64,000 nucleotides of DNA, from assembly GCF_011075055.1 (NCBI RefSeq), contig NC_058152.1, positions 2,294,001 through 2,358,000 of the forward strand, read 5' to 3'. The notes under the pieces were generated by a model that was given only the letters and a program-made list of their open reading frames with translations, had not been told where the DNA came from and made no database searches. This document shows, in pieces, positions 47,520 through 59,392 of this stretch (positions are counted from its first letter, which is position 1; every line of letters begins with the position of its first letter). This stretch comes from Mangifera indica. Taxonomy: Eukaryota > Streptophyta > Magnoliopsida > Sapindales > Anacardiaceae. Both the position numbers and the translations under genes were made by a program.

Positions 47520-47665
47520 GTAGTACACAATTGTGTACATATTTATATATATTATCATATGATTGTGTATTATTTTATTGTTAATACAAAATCACCGAAT
47601 TATATAATAATATATATAAGTGTATACGTATTTATGTATCCAAAGTTGGTATACATAGTTTAATT
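47520..47665. repeat. Family B palindromic MITE in a patatin intron
   Basis: The core TATTATTTTATTGTTAATAC is followed by ACCGAATTATATAATAA, flanked by TGTGTACATATTTATATAT and GTATACGTATTTATGTAT. It lies in the next intron upstream of the copy at 46.9 kb. Confidence 0.55.
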
Positions 47666-48464
47666 GTTACAAATATGGGTTAACAAAATTATGTAATTGA
47701 ATAATTTAATAATAGTTTACAGATGAACTTAACGGATTAATAAAGATACGTCTAATACATTTAGAAGTTATGATCTAAGCAAATAGTATTAGTGTGGACA
47801 TTCAACCTTTGACAAAGTTTAATACCCTATTATATATTGGTTAGAGTATCTCTCTGAAACCAATATAATACAACTTTATTTATTAAAAGTTATATTTTCG
47901 CGAGATTAATTTCTGGAGTTTTACAGATTCAGATTGTATACACTGTGTGTATATTTTGTGAAACCAGGATTGCATTATTCCCTCGTTGGTTGAGAAGATA
48001 ACAGGCTGAAGTAGCTTGATGTCGAAAGCTAGTGTGAACGCATTAGCTAGGGTTTGTTTCACAGTTGTGTCTCCAAGCAGCTGACTTCTGAGTGAGTGGA
48101 GATACTTCCCATCATACTTTGGCCCAATCATCGTCACCACTCAGCTTGCAATAGAATTTATGAAATCCCAACTACTGATTTCACAGAAAATAAATTAAAA
48201 ATCCATACATCAGAGTAAACCTTTAGTTTTCTTGAATTCTTAATCACAAATCACATATTTACGTAGATTGAGGACAATTCTTAGGGCAGTGCTCACGATA
48301 GAAGTTATTTATATCCTTAGCGGCATACAGAGGTCTTCCATCGCCGTTAGGAGCTGTAAGCATGGTGGTTATCAGCCCGCTGGTGCTTGTTCCGGCAACA
48401 CTATTGAAATAATCTGCGAGTCTTGCATTTGGCCCATCCAATTCTTCGTTAAAGTTTGGGGCCG

Positions 48465-48879
48465 TCGTCTTCGTCTGGAAAGACAAAGAGCTTTGTCTCT
48501 TTAACTTTTCAGACTAGATCTCAACCAACCGGAGTTCCAGAGGAGAGAAGAGAGACTATCAGAGCATGGTGATGCCTCTACAGAGTTTTGTCGTCGGCAA
48601 TGGTGCTGGATTTGACATCGGGGATTGAAAACTAAACCCTAGGGGGGAGAATGCTATTTTTTAAAATTTGACCTAGGGGGAAATTGTTAGTTTTTGAAGG
48701 TTAAGGGGAAAAGAAGAGATGAAATTTTAATTTATTTTTAATATTATAGATAAAATAACGATTTTACTTTTTAAACAGTTATTTTTAACTACTCATGAGT
48801 GGGTAAATAAGATTTTCAAAATTAACGGATGAAAACTTGGGATAACAACATAATTTGGGTGGAAAATAGTGCTTTGACC
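48465..48879. mobile_element. Foldback element right arm abutting the patatin coding sequence
   Basis: Runs from GTCGTCTTCGTCTGGAAAGA to GGAAAATAGTGCTTTGACC and carries the family's CCCTAGGGGGGAGAATGC, TTGTTAGTTTTTG and ACTACTCATGAGTGGGTAAA blocks. The left arm is missing. Its left edge coincides with the point where patatin homology ends, so insertion or recombination here probably removed the gene's 5' end. Confidence 0.65.
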
Positions 48880-49178
48880 TTTTTTTTTTGGTGAACAAAA
48901 GTAAAAATGAAATATTAAAAAAAAAACCATCATTTGGGCTCAGGTATACATTTTTATTACAATATTTCACTGACTAAACATTTATACCACAAAATTTAGT
49001 ATAATACCTAAGTACCCTTGTTTTCGATCTTAAAAGCACAAATCTCAGTCAATCTTTAAACACTAAATAATATATATTTTACAAAAAACTTATCCTAATT
49101 CAGATCAGTATTGATCTATACCCCTTATTTCAGTATTGATTTGGATTAATATTGTATAAAACTTTATTATTTAAGCTT

Positions 49179-49650
49179 GGGCAAAAGGCTTATTCCCATT
49201 TAAGATTTAGTTTGTTGTCAAACTGATATTGATAACTTTTCAAATATATAAATACTCGTTTATTATTATTTTTTGCTAAAATTTATTGTTAGTTTAAATA
49301 TATAAACATTATTTAATAAATAATATTAAAAAAATTAAAATTTTATTTTTTTAACCTTTATTTTAAAAAAATGATAATTCCTCTCCTGATCTTATTTTTT
49401 CTAATTTTGGAAAGTGTTTTCCTCTCCACCCCAAGCTCTAGGTTCCATATTTTTCAAGTTTATCCGTTACAATCATCCTTCAAACTTTTTGAAAACTTTT
49501 GTTTCAAACACCCCCCTCCCCCCTCCCCCCTCTTTTATAGTTTTTGCTTATTGTCCTTCTTTGTACGACCTCCTCCCTCCATCTCTGGCTATCTATCTGC
49601 TAGAGATCAAACTACCATCAGCCCAACATCCGTCTCTAGTAATTTTGCTC
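49179..49650. mobile_element. Foldback element left arm only (family A)
   Basis: Starts GGGCAAAAGGCTTATTCCCA and continues with AAAATTTATTGTTAG and a late CT-rich block (CCCCCCTCCCCCCTCCCCCC at about 49509-49528). The right arm was not found. It lies about 300 bp from the right-arm fragment that ends at 48879, so the two may be halves of one rearranged insertion. Confidence 0.5.
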
Positions 49651-50179
49651 CTTTCCAGCACGATGGCAATGCGGGGCCAAAAGACTGAATTAATAAAATT
49701 TTATTTTTTATTTATTTTACCGTTAGAAATGATCCCAAAAGGCCAAAACCCATTCTCCATTGGATCAGGGTCTTCGGTATGGACCAAGGTTGAAATCTTG
49801 AGGAACATTAGAATGGATGGATGGACTTTGTTCCAAACAAAATTTGCAATCCAAGTTTTGCGGGGAGTTCTTTAGGATTTTGGTTGTGAACTAAGTTTTT
49901 TTTGGGTCCAAAGTTTAGCCATCGACGGCCTACGTAGCTAGGCCCAACTAGATTTATAAAACAGGCTGCTTGGCGCCCAAGTCTCCAGAAATGAGCGTGC
50001 TGCACACTTGTAGCGGCGTAAAGCCACCCCGCCATTCTTCGCTTTCGTCGTCAGAGTCAGTTAATATTCCCCTGGGCATAAGCTTCCCAACGACTAAAAT
50101 TATTCTTCTGCATAACGGAAAAACAGCGTCAACAACGCACAACTTAATTTCCACTCGCTTCCTGACTCGCCGGGTCAAA
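49651..50179. other. 5' region of the phosphoglycerate-mutase-like gene
   Basis: Balanced base composition from about 49930. It includes an upstream ATG at 49970 that is in frame with, and open to, the assigned start at 50180. This is either 5' leader or a 70-residue N-terminal extension rich in Ser/Thr/Arg. Confidence 0.45.
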
Positions 50180-53100
50180 ATGGCCGAGTCGTTGCCACTA
50201 GTAATAAGCCCCTCAGGTTCGAGGTCTGATTTCGCACTTTTTCATCCGAATGTTGAGACTTACTGCTTTCCTTTTTTTTTTTTGATGGAAGCTGGCTAAT
50301 ATGATTTGTTAATACAGCTCTGTGGATCCTGCTTACTGCGAGATCATTGTGGTGCGTCACGGGGAAACGGGGTGGAATGTCGACGGAAGACTTCAGGTTT
50401 ATTTTTTAGGGATTTTTAATTGCTTGATTCAATTCGAACTGATTTTTTTTTTTTAATAGGGGCATTTAGATGTTGAGTTGAATGACGTTGGGAGAGAGCA
50501 AGCAGTTGCAGTAAGTTGTAGAGGAATTCACGGTTATAGTTTTATGTTTTGATTAATGGCTGATGATTTATTAATTGGATGAAGGTGGCTGATCGACTAG
50601 CAAAGGAATTTAAAATCTCTGTTGTATATTCTTCTGACTTAAACCGAGCTCTTGAGACTGCACGGACTATTGCAAAAACTTGTGGCGGGTTGGAGGTATT
50701 AATATTGGTATCAGATGCATTATGTGGAAGTTGCGACATTTAATTTCATTAGGATGATCGTTGCTTATTCTGTTAATTGTTTTAGATAGTCTATTTAACT
50801 TGGTGATTTCTGCAATATCACTTGGCTGATCACGTTGTTTTATTTCCTGTTGAGCTTCTGTGTATGCTATATTTTCTTCTGTAGAAAACAAGATTACTGT
50901 TGGTATTAGGTATGAAAGGGTGAGATTGGCTGGTAATGATTATTTTAGGTATTGGACCATCTAGATTTTATGATGTTTTTAGTGTAATTTTTTATTCTTT
51001 GTATTTTTGGATTTTTAATATACTGTGAAATCACTTTAAAATATAAGGAGGTCAAAGGTATTGTTATGGGGGACTGTATTGGTTTCATGATCATCTCATC
51101 CGTGTCTAAACACAAAGGATTCTTATTCAAATCCAAGAGTCTACAATACCCAATGTTTTCCTGCATGGTAGAAATTACCTTTACTGGATCACATATTAGT
51201 ATTACTCATTATGAAGAATATGCCTCCGTGCAATAATAGTAATGAGTAATGATAGGACATTACGCCATAAGCTCACATTTCTCTTGGATTGTTGTTTCTC
51301 TCTGAACATATGGACAAAATTCTGTAGATAATGGATTTTTTCAGTCTTTTAAGAGCCTCATACTAGTTGGTTCTTGCATAAAGTGCCATAAAATTGTTTC
51401 AAGCTAATATGTTTGTAAACCAAATTAATTCTGACAAATTGCAGAAGATACACAAACTAGATTGATCATATTTTGGCAATCAACTATATTCTGAGTATTT
51501 TATCCACTTCAGTTTGATTGTTTTACGCAATTTTGTCTGTTTTATGTAGAGCCATGTTTTCTTTCTTTTTGCTTTTCCTTGCCCTCCTGGTGAAAATTAG
51601 CACTAAATTATAACTTCAGCAATCATTTTCTTCGACCCTTATGCTTTTTTGTCATGAATAATGAAACAATCTTAGCTACTTTATTATTTTGTTACATGAT
51701 TGCTGGTCATATCAAATTCTGGGAGTGACAAAAATAAAAATTTAATTGGGGCATTTTGAAGCAATCACTTTGCTTTTACCTGGCACCTCAATATAGTATT
51801 TGCATAGAGTACTTTCTTAGCATGGGGAAAGCCTCATTTTTATACAATATAATGTGAGATTTTCATATTCATTTTGTGGGTCTTAATCTTAAAATGTCTT
51901 GGTGTGCTAGTTACATTAAAGGCCACAGCATGTTAGTAAATTCAATTCATTACTATTTGTTTTATTCCTGGTTGTTTTAAATTTTAGGTCATTGAAGATC
52001 AAGACCTACGGGAGAGACATCTAGGAGATCTTCAAGGCCTTGTTTTTAGTGAAGCAGCCAAAATTTGTCCTGATGCACACAAGGCACTTGCATCTCAGAG
52101 GACGGATATGGAGATCCCTGTGAGTCATATCTTGCTTTGAACTTTCTTTGTTATTTTCACGAGTAAAACATTTTGAAACCTCGTAGAAAACAATTTTTAA
52201 GGGGTTAAGCTACCATAACTCGTATCATGTAGTCTTAACTTTTGTTGAACCGGGCTTTTGCTTAGTACTAGGGAATCTGTTGTTTAAATGTGTAAGCACA
52301 AGGATCATCAACTGAATTTCACATAAGTAAAGTTGACTTAGATGGTTGAGGGCATTTTTGTTTTGTCATAAATTACTAGGCTGCCATATTTTAGATAAGA
52401 GGCTGTCAATTGTTTCGATAGTCCATTTAACTTGGTGATTTCTACAATATTACTAGGCTGCCATAACTCGCATTATTTAGCCTTTGAACCCGGCTTTGCT
52501 TAGTACTAGGGACTCTGTTGTTTAAATGTGTAAGCACAGGGATCATCAACTGAATTTCACATTAATGAAGTTGACTTAGATGGTTCAGGGCATTTTTGTA
52601 TTGTCATAAATTCTGGTTTGCTCTGAAACCATACTGCACTATGATGGCATTCGAATTTATGGTGATGGCTTACCATAGACTTCTGTTCAAGGATTGTGAG
52701 TTGATTATTACAATAAAGTGTTTGGGTTGGACCAGCCAAACTGGAGGTTTGTACATAGCTTACATCGGCCTTGACTGAAGCCTTAAGCTGTATATTTTTC
52801 TTCAAACTTAGCTTGCAGTACCTGTCTCACACCAAAATTCAGCTGATACAGTTTAAAGTAATATCATTGGCAAGCTGATGTTCGGTCCTTTCAAGAAAGC
52901 TTATAGACGGTGAGATTAGTAACATCAGTAGAGCCAGTAGGGTTTGGACTCGGGTGACACAACTGTCCCTTGGGTGATTATTTGTGGTGAAACAACTTTA
53001 GCCTTCCAAAATGTCAAAAACAAACTTAGGTTCTAACCTAAACTTTCAGTTTACTCTTTGGCCCTATGAGTTGTTATTAATGACCTTAGCAAATAACTTT

Positions 53101-54198
53101 GGCTAGCCCTCCTGACTATAGCTGAGTTTTGGGTCTATTTGCTTGAATTTTATTTGTAGAGAGTTTCTAAAAGATGTTCAATGGGTTCTTCTCCTGAAGA
53201 GTTGCTTATCTTTGATAAAGTGGCCTCTGACAATGCATCCAATGGTTCCTTGATTTGAGATTGCTCATTTGGCCAAGCTCATTGTCTCGAGAAGAAATAT
53301 ACTTGTATGCCAACAAATTTGATTACGTAAAAAATTGATAGTTACGAGAGACATAGAAAGAAAAAGCTAGCAAATCTATTGTTTTGGTACATGGTCCTTC
53401 TAAATATATGTGGTACCTTATTTTATTTTATTTTATTTTATTTTTGGTAAGTATATGTGGTACCTTATTTATTGCCTCTTCATATTTATTAACCTCATAG
53501 GCTAAACAATTATGTACTTAAGCTTATTAAATAAGCGTAGATAATGCCTCAAGTAATAAAATTAATTGTGATATTTGTTTTTTGGACACTTATTAATAAT
53601 TTTTCTTTTTGACATGCTATGCGGATTATCTCAAGGGTGGTGGAGAAAGTCTTGATCAACTTTACAAACGCTGCACAACTGCATTGCAAAGAATTGGTAG
53701 GAAGCATAAAGGTATAGTGCTGTTTTCCTGTAACCGCTAGTAAAGCTTTACTTTATCACATTGCATAGCTTTAATCCACCAGACCCCCTACATGCTTATG
53801 CTAAGGTCGCATACTGCATACTAGAATATTGTTTATAAAATAATATCACATTGTTGAACGACATAGTTTTCATTTCACATTATCTTTTGTCATAATTCAA
53901 TGATGTTACATTTTTCTCCGGAAAATGGATAGTTGCAATCTTCATTTCTGTATTTTCGTTTGATCCAATTGCAGGACAGCGAGTCGCAGTGGTCACTCAT
54001 GGAGGTGTGATCAGAGCACTCTACAAGCGGGCGTGCCCAAATGACAAGTCCGGAGGGAAAGTACTAAATACATCTGTCAACATATTTCAACTGTCGGATG
54101 CAAAGAAATGGATCCTAAAAACCTGGGGTGATGTTAGCCATCTCAGCCAAACAGGGGTCCTGCTGACTGGTTTCGGTGGCAACAGAACTTCTGGTTAG
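50180..54198 (+). CDS. Phosphoglycerate-mutase-like phosphatase (histidine phosphatase superfamily)
   Basis: Seven exons: 50180-50223, 50318-50396, 50460-50510, 50585-50695, 51988-52119, 53636-53711 and 53975-54198. All phases agree and give 238 residues. The catalytic phosphohistidine motif is VVRHGETGWN. GHLDVELNDVGREQA, YSSDLNRALETA, the acid-residue motif LRERHLGDLQGL and the second catalytic His in VVTHGGVIRALY follow. The C-terminus GFGGNRTSG resembles Arabidopsis phosphoglycerate mutase-like protein 4. The family is cofactor-dependent-PGM-like; members of this subgroup are usually phosphatases of uncertain substrate rather than true glycolytic mutases, so the exact reaction is open. 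All catalytic residues are present. The start chosen gives the length usual for the family. The long introns 4 (1.3 kb) and 5 (1.5 kb) share duplicated segments. Confidence 0.92.
52211..52613. repeat. Tandem duplication inside intron 5 of the PGM-like gene
   Basis: Two copies, about 52211-52376 and 52459-52613, share TTAGTACTAGGGA, TCTGTTGTTTAAATGTGTAA, GATCATCAACTGAATTTCAC and GTTGACTTAGATGGTT. The linker contains CATTTAACTTGGTGATTTCT, which also occurs at about 50790 in intron 4 (as TATTTAACTTGGTGATTTCT). Confidence 0.8.
53404..53470. repeat. (TTTTA)n run between short direct repeats
   Basis: ATATGTGGTACCTTATTT occurs at 53404 and again at 53453, on either side of a TTTTA tract. A small local duplication in PGM intron 5 is the simplest explanation. 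Confidence 0.6.
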
Positions 54199-56233
54199 CT
54201 GTTAGGTAATCTATCTACCTTTCTCAATTCACTTATTTCAGCCATTGGCATGCAGTAATTATAATGGTGGGAGGACCTAATGTCTCATTTTTTATTAGTT
54301 GTGATTGTCATCTCATTCAATATGGCTGGCTATAAGATTTCTTACATTTTTCTTTTTTTTTTGGGGGGTAAGAGTATATTAAGAAAATGCCAAACGGCGA
54401 AACAAACAACCTAAGCTCATTTTATTAAACTATCTTCCCACGCATGAGATATGACACAAGATCATGCTATAATGATCAATATTTAAGCAATTTAAACACC
54501 AAGGATCTAATTCAAAGGCACCCCTTGTACCAACTAGCATGTTTATTAATTGTGAGAAACAATTTGCTGAGAAAGAAACTGTATTAGGTATGAAGCCTAA
54601 ATGCTGTCATAATTGGTTGAAGCGATGAACATCGACCCATTAACTGCATCACATGGCATTGAAGAATGGAAATTTTCCAAGCATCAGATACGACCAAAAA
54701 CTGAAACTTCTCGTAATAAAGAAATGAAATAGTACAAGCTCCTTGCTAAGGGTGGATCAAGCCAAATCTGAGTCTGAACACTCTAGTTCAAATTTGGTTT
54801 GAATAAAAATAATTTAACTCAAGTTTAGTTCGAATTTGTTGAATTAAAATTAAAAATAATTTAAATTTAGTTCGAATAAAAAATTATTTGACTCATACTT
54901 AGTTGAAGTTTTTAGTTCGAATGTATCATTTAAATTTATAATTTTGATTTATTGTTTGAGTTTATAGATTATTGATAATATAATGTGGATTTACTTAATA
55001 ATAGATAAAATAAAGTTGTTTTGATACCGGCTTAAGCCCAAGTGGTCTAGCCCTTGCAATACTCTACACCTACTGAAAGTGACAAGCAGTTATAATTATC
55101 ACACATGCATTCCGACTCCTGTAACTTTCATTATGGTTTTTATTGCAATTCAAAACCATAAAGTGGATGCAAGATAACTGTCATTCAGATCATTTCAGTG
55201 TTTAGTCTCATTCACCAATTGACAACAATTGCAAGGGCTACATTGACCTCATAATGCACCCAGGATTATCAAGATTTTTCATCAGATAATTATAGTGATT
55301 AGCTTTATTTTTGGTACGAGAAACTTCACCCAAGTTGGACTATTACATTAAGACTGGATCAATCATATCAAACAGAGAAAATCTGAGTCTAATAATCAAT
55401 CTTATAATTATTTAACCAATAAGTTAAGAGTTTGATTATAATATATTATCAAAAGAAACTTGAATTTAAGCTCTATTATCTATTGAATTTTTTATTTTGC
55501 CATTCAGGGTATCCTTTGGGGGTTCTTTTTTTTTTTAATAATGAAAAATCTCATTTGAATTAAATCACATTAGGTTAAAACTGATCATATCAAACAAGGC
55601 AAGTTTTAGATTCAATGACTGATCTTACAGCCACTGAAACAAGTGAATTAAGAATTTGATTTTAATATATCATTAGAGAAGAGTTGAATTTATGCTTTTT
55701 TATATATGGGGTTTCTTCTTTTGCTACTCAAATTATCTAGGGTCATTTTGCCAAGGATTATGGAGCAAGAACAACAGTAACCGTTTGCTGATAAATTTAT
55801 TACGTAATGGACCACAATTTTTAGTGCGCAGAAGAGCATGCGCATCAGTTGTGGGACTTGGCCGAATGAAATTCAATGCAGAGGAAGTTGTCATGAAATC
55901 CACAACTTTACTTTTGTTGGTTGGATTGTTCATGTTCAATGAGCCTTATTTTTTTTAAATCCTTTTTCAAAGATTTCATTTTTTTCATTGCACTCTGCTC
56001 TGGCTTGCCTTTTGACTTTGCAAATCTTTGAAATAATTTGATGATGGACTTTTGAGTGGTCAAATCAATTGTTCTGTATTGACTTTCATGAATTCAATCT
56101 TATTTTTATAAAAAATGAACTTATGTTTCGAAGTAGAAGGATCCTGTTGTCAAATAAATGCTAATTATTTTGATTTCCTCGGATTACAAAACTGCAAAGT
56201 AAATTATCACACCAAATTATAATTGTTTGGTAG
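54199..56233. other. 3' flank of PGM-like gene and dispersed repeats
   Basis: AT-rich repeat of the GAATTTAGTTCGAAT type at about 54770-55000. Two diverged copies of a dispersed repeat lie at about 55375-55510 and 55590-55740 (ATTTGATTATAATATATTAT, AACTTGAATTTAAGCTCTAT), similar to 12.4 and 7.8 kb. No gene. Confidence 0.45.
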
Positions 56234-56959
56234 GGCCAAAACACTTTTTCCCACCTACAGTTTGCTGAAATGACAAAGTTTTATATGATAAATATAAAAA
56301 ATTTAAATATTCATATTTTCATTAAAATTTATTATTAAAATTAAAGGTAAAAATATTATTTAATTATAAATATTTAAAAAAACTAAAAACTTATTACATT
56401 TTCCCCTTTAGTTTAAAAATGTAATAATTTTTTCTCATCTAATATTTAAAAAATGACAATTTCCCTATTAAATTTTGAAACTGTCATCACTTTTGGTAGC
56501 CATTGCCGTCTCTAACCTCATCCTCTCTCCCTTTTGACTTTTCTTTCTCTCCTAGTCTCTTTTCCTCCATCACCGATTGTTTTCATTTTTTACGAAGACG
56601 AGTTTGGAGGGAGAGATAAAAATCGATAACTTCGTCAGAAAGGGAGATAGAGAGAGAGAGAGAGACCATGGCTGAAGACACTCGAAGACAAGAAAATTCG
56701 CCTTTTTTAGTGACAGTTTCAAAACCTTAGAGGGCATACAATCACTTTTCAAACTTTAGATGTGAAAATTATTATATTTTTAAACTAAGGGAGGGATGTG
56801 ATAAGTTTTTAGATTTTAAATATTTTTATCAAAATAAAATTTTTATTCTTAACTTTAACAATTAATTTTAACATTATGATATGTATTTAAGTATTTTAAA
56901 CTTAACAAGTAAAACTTTATTATTTCAACAAACCTTAGTTGTGCATAAGTCTTTTGGTC
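56234..56959. mobile_element. Foldback MULE-like element, family A copy
   Basis: Left end GGCCAAAACACTTTTTCCCA. The right end read on the opposite strand is GACCAAAAGACTTATGCACA. Further paired blocks are TTTGCTGAAATGACAAAGTT and TTTGTTGAAATAATAAAGTT. The flanking 9-mers match at only 6 of 9 positions (GTTTGGTAG, TTTTGATAA). It is followed almost directly by another family member. Confidence 0.7.
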
Positions 56960-56968
56960 TTTTGATAA

Positions 56969-57685
56969 GGCCAAATGACTATTTTCCACTCAAAGTATGT
57001 TGTTTTTTCAAGTTTTCTCCTATTAACTTTAAAAATCTCATTTACCTATTCGTGAGCGATTAAAATTAACGGTTTTAAGGGTGAAATCATCATTTTGTCT
57101 GTAATATTAAAAATAAACTTAAATTTGATTTTATTTTCTATCATAAACCCTAAAATCTAACAATTTCTTTCAACTTAAATTTTCAAAAATAGTATTTTGC
57201 CCCTAGGGTTTCCAATTTTTCAAATTAATTTTTTTAGCAACGTTTCTTTCTCTCCGATGACCTCTAAATGACATCTCTTTCTCTTCGATGCGATGTCCTT
57301 TTGGCAATTCTCCTCAACATCACTATCGATAAAGACAACTCATCTTCGTCAAGATGAGGTGAGAAAGACTCTTCGTCAATGATGAGGTTGAAGAGAACCG
57401 TCGAAAATAGGTTGCATTGAAGAGGAAGAGATGTCGTCTAGAGGTCGTTGGAGAGAAAGAAACATCATCGAAAAATTGAATTTAAAAATTAGAAATCTTA
57501 TAAAGGAAAATACTATTTTTGAAAACTTAGATTAAGAAAAAATGGTTAGTTTTTAGGGTTTAAAAAAAAATAATATAGCTAATAGACTCAATTAATTTTA
57601 ATTATTTATAAATAGATAAATAAAATTTTTAAAATTAACAAAAAAAAAAAAAAACATATTTTGAGTGGGAAATAATCCATTGGCC
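56969..57685. mobile_element. Foldback MULE-like element with perfect 9-bp target duplication
   Basis: 717 bp, left end GGCCAAATGACTATTTTCCA, right end GGGAAATAATCCATTGGCC. It is flanked by the perfect 9-bp duplication TTTTGATAA (56960-56968 and 57686-57694). The arms pair through most of their length around a centre with GACGAAGAGT/GACAACTCAT motifs. Nine-base duplications and long inverted termini are typical of Mutator-like elements. Confidence 0.88.
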
Positions 57686-57694
57686 TTTTGATAA

Positions 57695-58725
57695 TAAGAA
57701 AATCTTTCATGAATGAGATAATTTTTTCGAAACTGATTTAATCACATTAAAAATATTAAATTTAATAACACAGAGTCGAGGGACCCATAACAACCTTTTG
57801 ATTTGGCGCCAAAATCAAACCGATTAATCATGATAATTATCATAATCATTGCAAAACACAAGTCAACCGCAACTCGAGTGTGCAGCCCAAAACCTCCGAA
57901 AAATCATACCGGACAAAAGTATGAACTAAAATTTCAATCGAACCCCATTAAAGGTGCATTTTGACATAACAGGGATAATTATTTATGATGGTGAGTGGAG
58001 TGCAGTGCAGTGCAGTGCAGTGCAGTCCGGGGCAGTGCAGAGCGGCCAATAAGAGTCCAGTCCTGTGCATGTTTCGTTATAGAGAAGAGATTGGTCATTT
58101 TCTTATTGTCTTTGGAGTCTCCAAGAATCAAGATTGGAAGTAGCGTAAGTTTGTATCAAATAAAAAGGAAAAGAGTGGGGGCAAAGGCCACCCCTGTGAG
58201 ATGCCTATCTTGCATTACTTTATTAAACAAGACGTAAAAATGGACATTTCCCAGTTCAACGACAAAACTAAACTACATCATACTTTTACCTAACACATTT
58301 ATGATTATGACATTTGAGTGGGCTGCAAGATAATCCACATGGCTTTTGAATTGCAAATCTTGGAATTATGTTCCTCAACCATGAGCCTCCCTCCCACTTT
58401 CCCCTTTTCTACCTTTTTATCTCCAATCGGTCAAGAGTTGAATTAGAGGAAGGGGCATTTGATTCACTTTTTAAAAGATTATTCTGGTAATTTATTTTTT
58501 ATCGATGATGTTAATTTATTTGGTTTGTTATATAAAAATGTTTAAAATTGATTAATCGAACAGATTTAATAATTTTTTAAACTAAACTAAATTTTCAATT
58601 TAGAATAAAATATAAATCAAAAATCAAAATGATTGAAAAATTAACCAATTTTGAATTAATTTAAAAATACTAATTAATCAAATCAAGTTTTTGAAAAGAT
58701 TAAATACCATTTTAGAGAATTTGTA
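57695..58725. other. Intergenic DNA between foldback elements
   Basis: Contains a short pentanucleotide repeat at 58001 and otherwise AT-rich sequence. The nine bases GAATTTGTA at 58717-58725 are the left target duplication of the next element. No gene is supported. Confidence 0.5.
58001..58025. repeat. (TGCAG)5 pentanucleotide repeat
   Basis: Five exact units, followed by imperfect GGCAGTGCAG. It creates an accidental open frame of repeated CSAVQ-like residues that is not a gene. Confidence 0.9.
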
Positions 58726-59392
58726 GACCAAGGACTTATTCCCACTCAAAGAATACTCTTTTATCAAGTTCCCTTTTTAATTTTAAAAAATTCAAAGACC
58801 CACTCATTTGTTAAATTTTAGAGTTACTATCAAAGATAAAATCGTCATTTAGTAAAAAATTTATCATATTTTATTCCCTAGGTTTAAAAATATAACAATT
58901 TTATCTCACCTAAAGTTTGAAAAATGACTAGTTCCCCTTAAGTTTTTTTCTCCTCTCTTTGATGAACCTTTCTTTTCTGGTCATCGAAGTTCTTTCTCCC
59001 TTCAATCTCATCGTCGTTCTCCCTTAGTTCGACGAAGATGATTGTGTCTTTTTCAGACAAAGAGAAGATGACGACGAGACCAAAAGAGAGAAAGAAGTTG
59101 ACTGAGAGGGAGAACGTTGATAGTTGGGAAGGAGTGGTTTGTCAAAAAGAGAGAAGAAAAAACCTACTGAGAAATTGTCACTTTTTAAATCTTTTATGAG
59201 AAAAAATTTAAAATTTTAAAACTAAAAAAAAATATGATAAATTTTTTGTTTTTAATATATTTAACTAAAAAATAGTTTTATTTTTAATAAAAACTTTAAA
59301 ATTTAATAAATGGGTTAATATTTGAGTTTTTTAAAATTAAAGGAGAAACTTATAAATAGAGTATCCTTTGGGTAGGTGTTAGTTCTTTGGCC
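58726..59392. mobile_element. Foldback MULE-like element with perfect 9-bp target duplication
   Basis: 667 bp, left end GACCAAGGACTTATTCCCAC, right end GGTGTTAGTTCTTTGGCC. Flanked by GAATTTGTA on both sides (58717-58725, 59393-59401). The arms pair across a centre with GACGAAGATGATTGTG and GAGAAGATGACGACGAG. It lies about 500 bp upstream of the CDPK-related kinase start and may form part of its distal promoter. Confidence 0.88.

Larger units (their letters stand above)
46071..48486 (-). pseudogene. Patatin-like phospholipase, 5'-truncated and catalytically altered
   Basis: Readable exons (minus strand): about 48486-48265, about 48140-47960, 47413-47252, 46685-46380 and 46301-46071, ending at TGA. 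Family blocks include [76 protein letters not shown] and ASRWGLLQWV. Patatins are lipid acyl hydrolases with a Ser-Asp dyad (GxSxG and DGG). Here the nucleophile motif reads GTSTS instead of GTSTG, and the Asp motif reads DGE instead of DGG. The N-terminus with the glycine-rich oxyanion loop is missing: homology stops at about 48465, where a foldback-element arm begins. The first two exons also do not join in phase in any simple way. The three downstream exons remain open and in phase, so decay is incomplete. Confidence 0.8.

Noticed and set aside
49414..49875. Plus-strand ORF of about 153 residues upstream of the PGM-like gene
   Set aside because: It lies mostly in a foldback-element arm with poly-C/T sequence and shows no domain or conserved motif.
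54997..55080. Possible tRNA-like or SINE head (CCCAAGTGGTCTAG)
   Set aside because: No complete A and B box pair or cloverleaf could be recognised, so no RNA gene is called.
57995..58237. Open frame with repeated CSAVQ-like residues
   Set aside because: It arises from the (TGCAG)5 repeat and has no family resemblance, promoter or conserved continuation.
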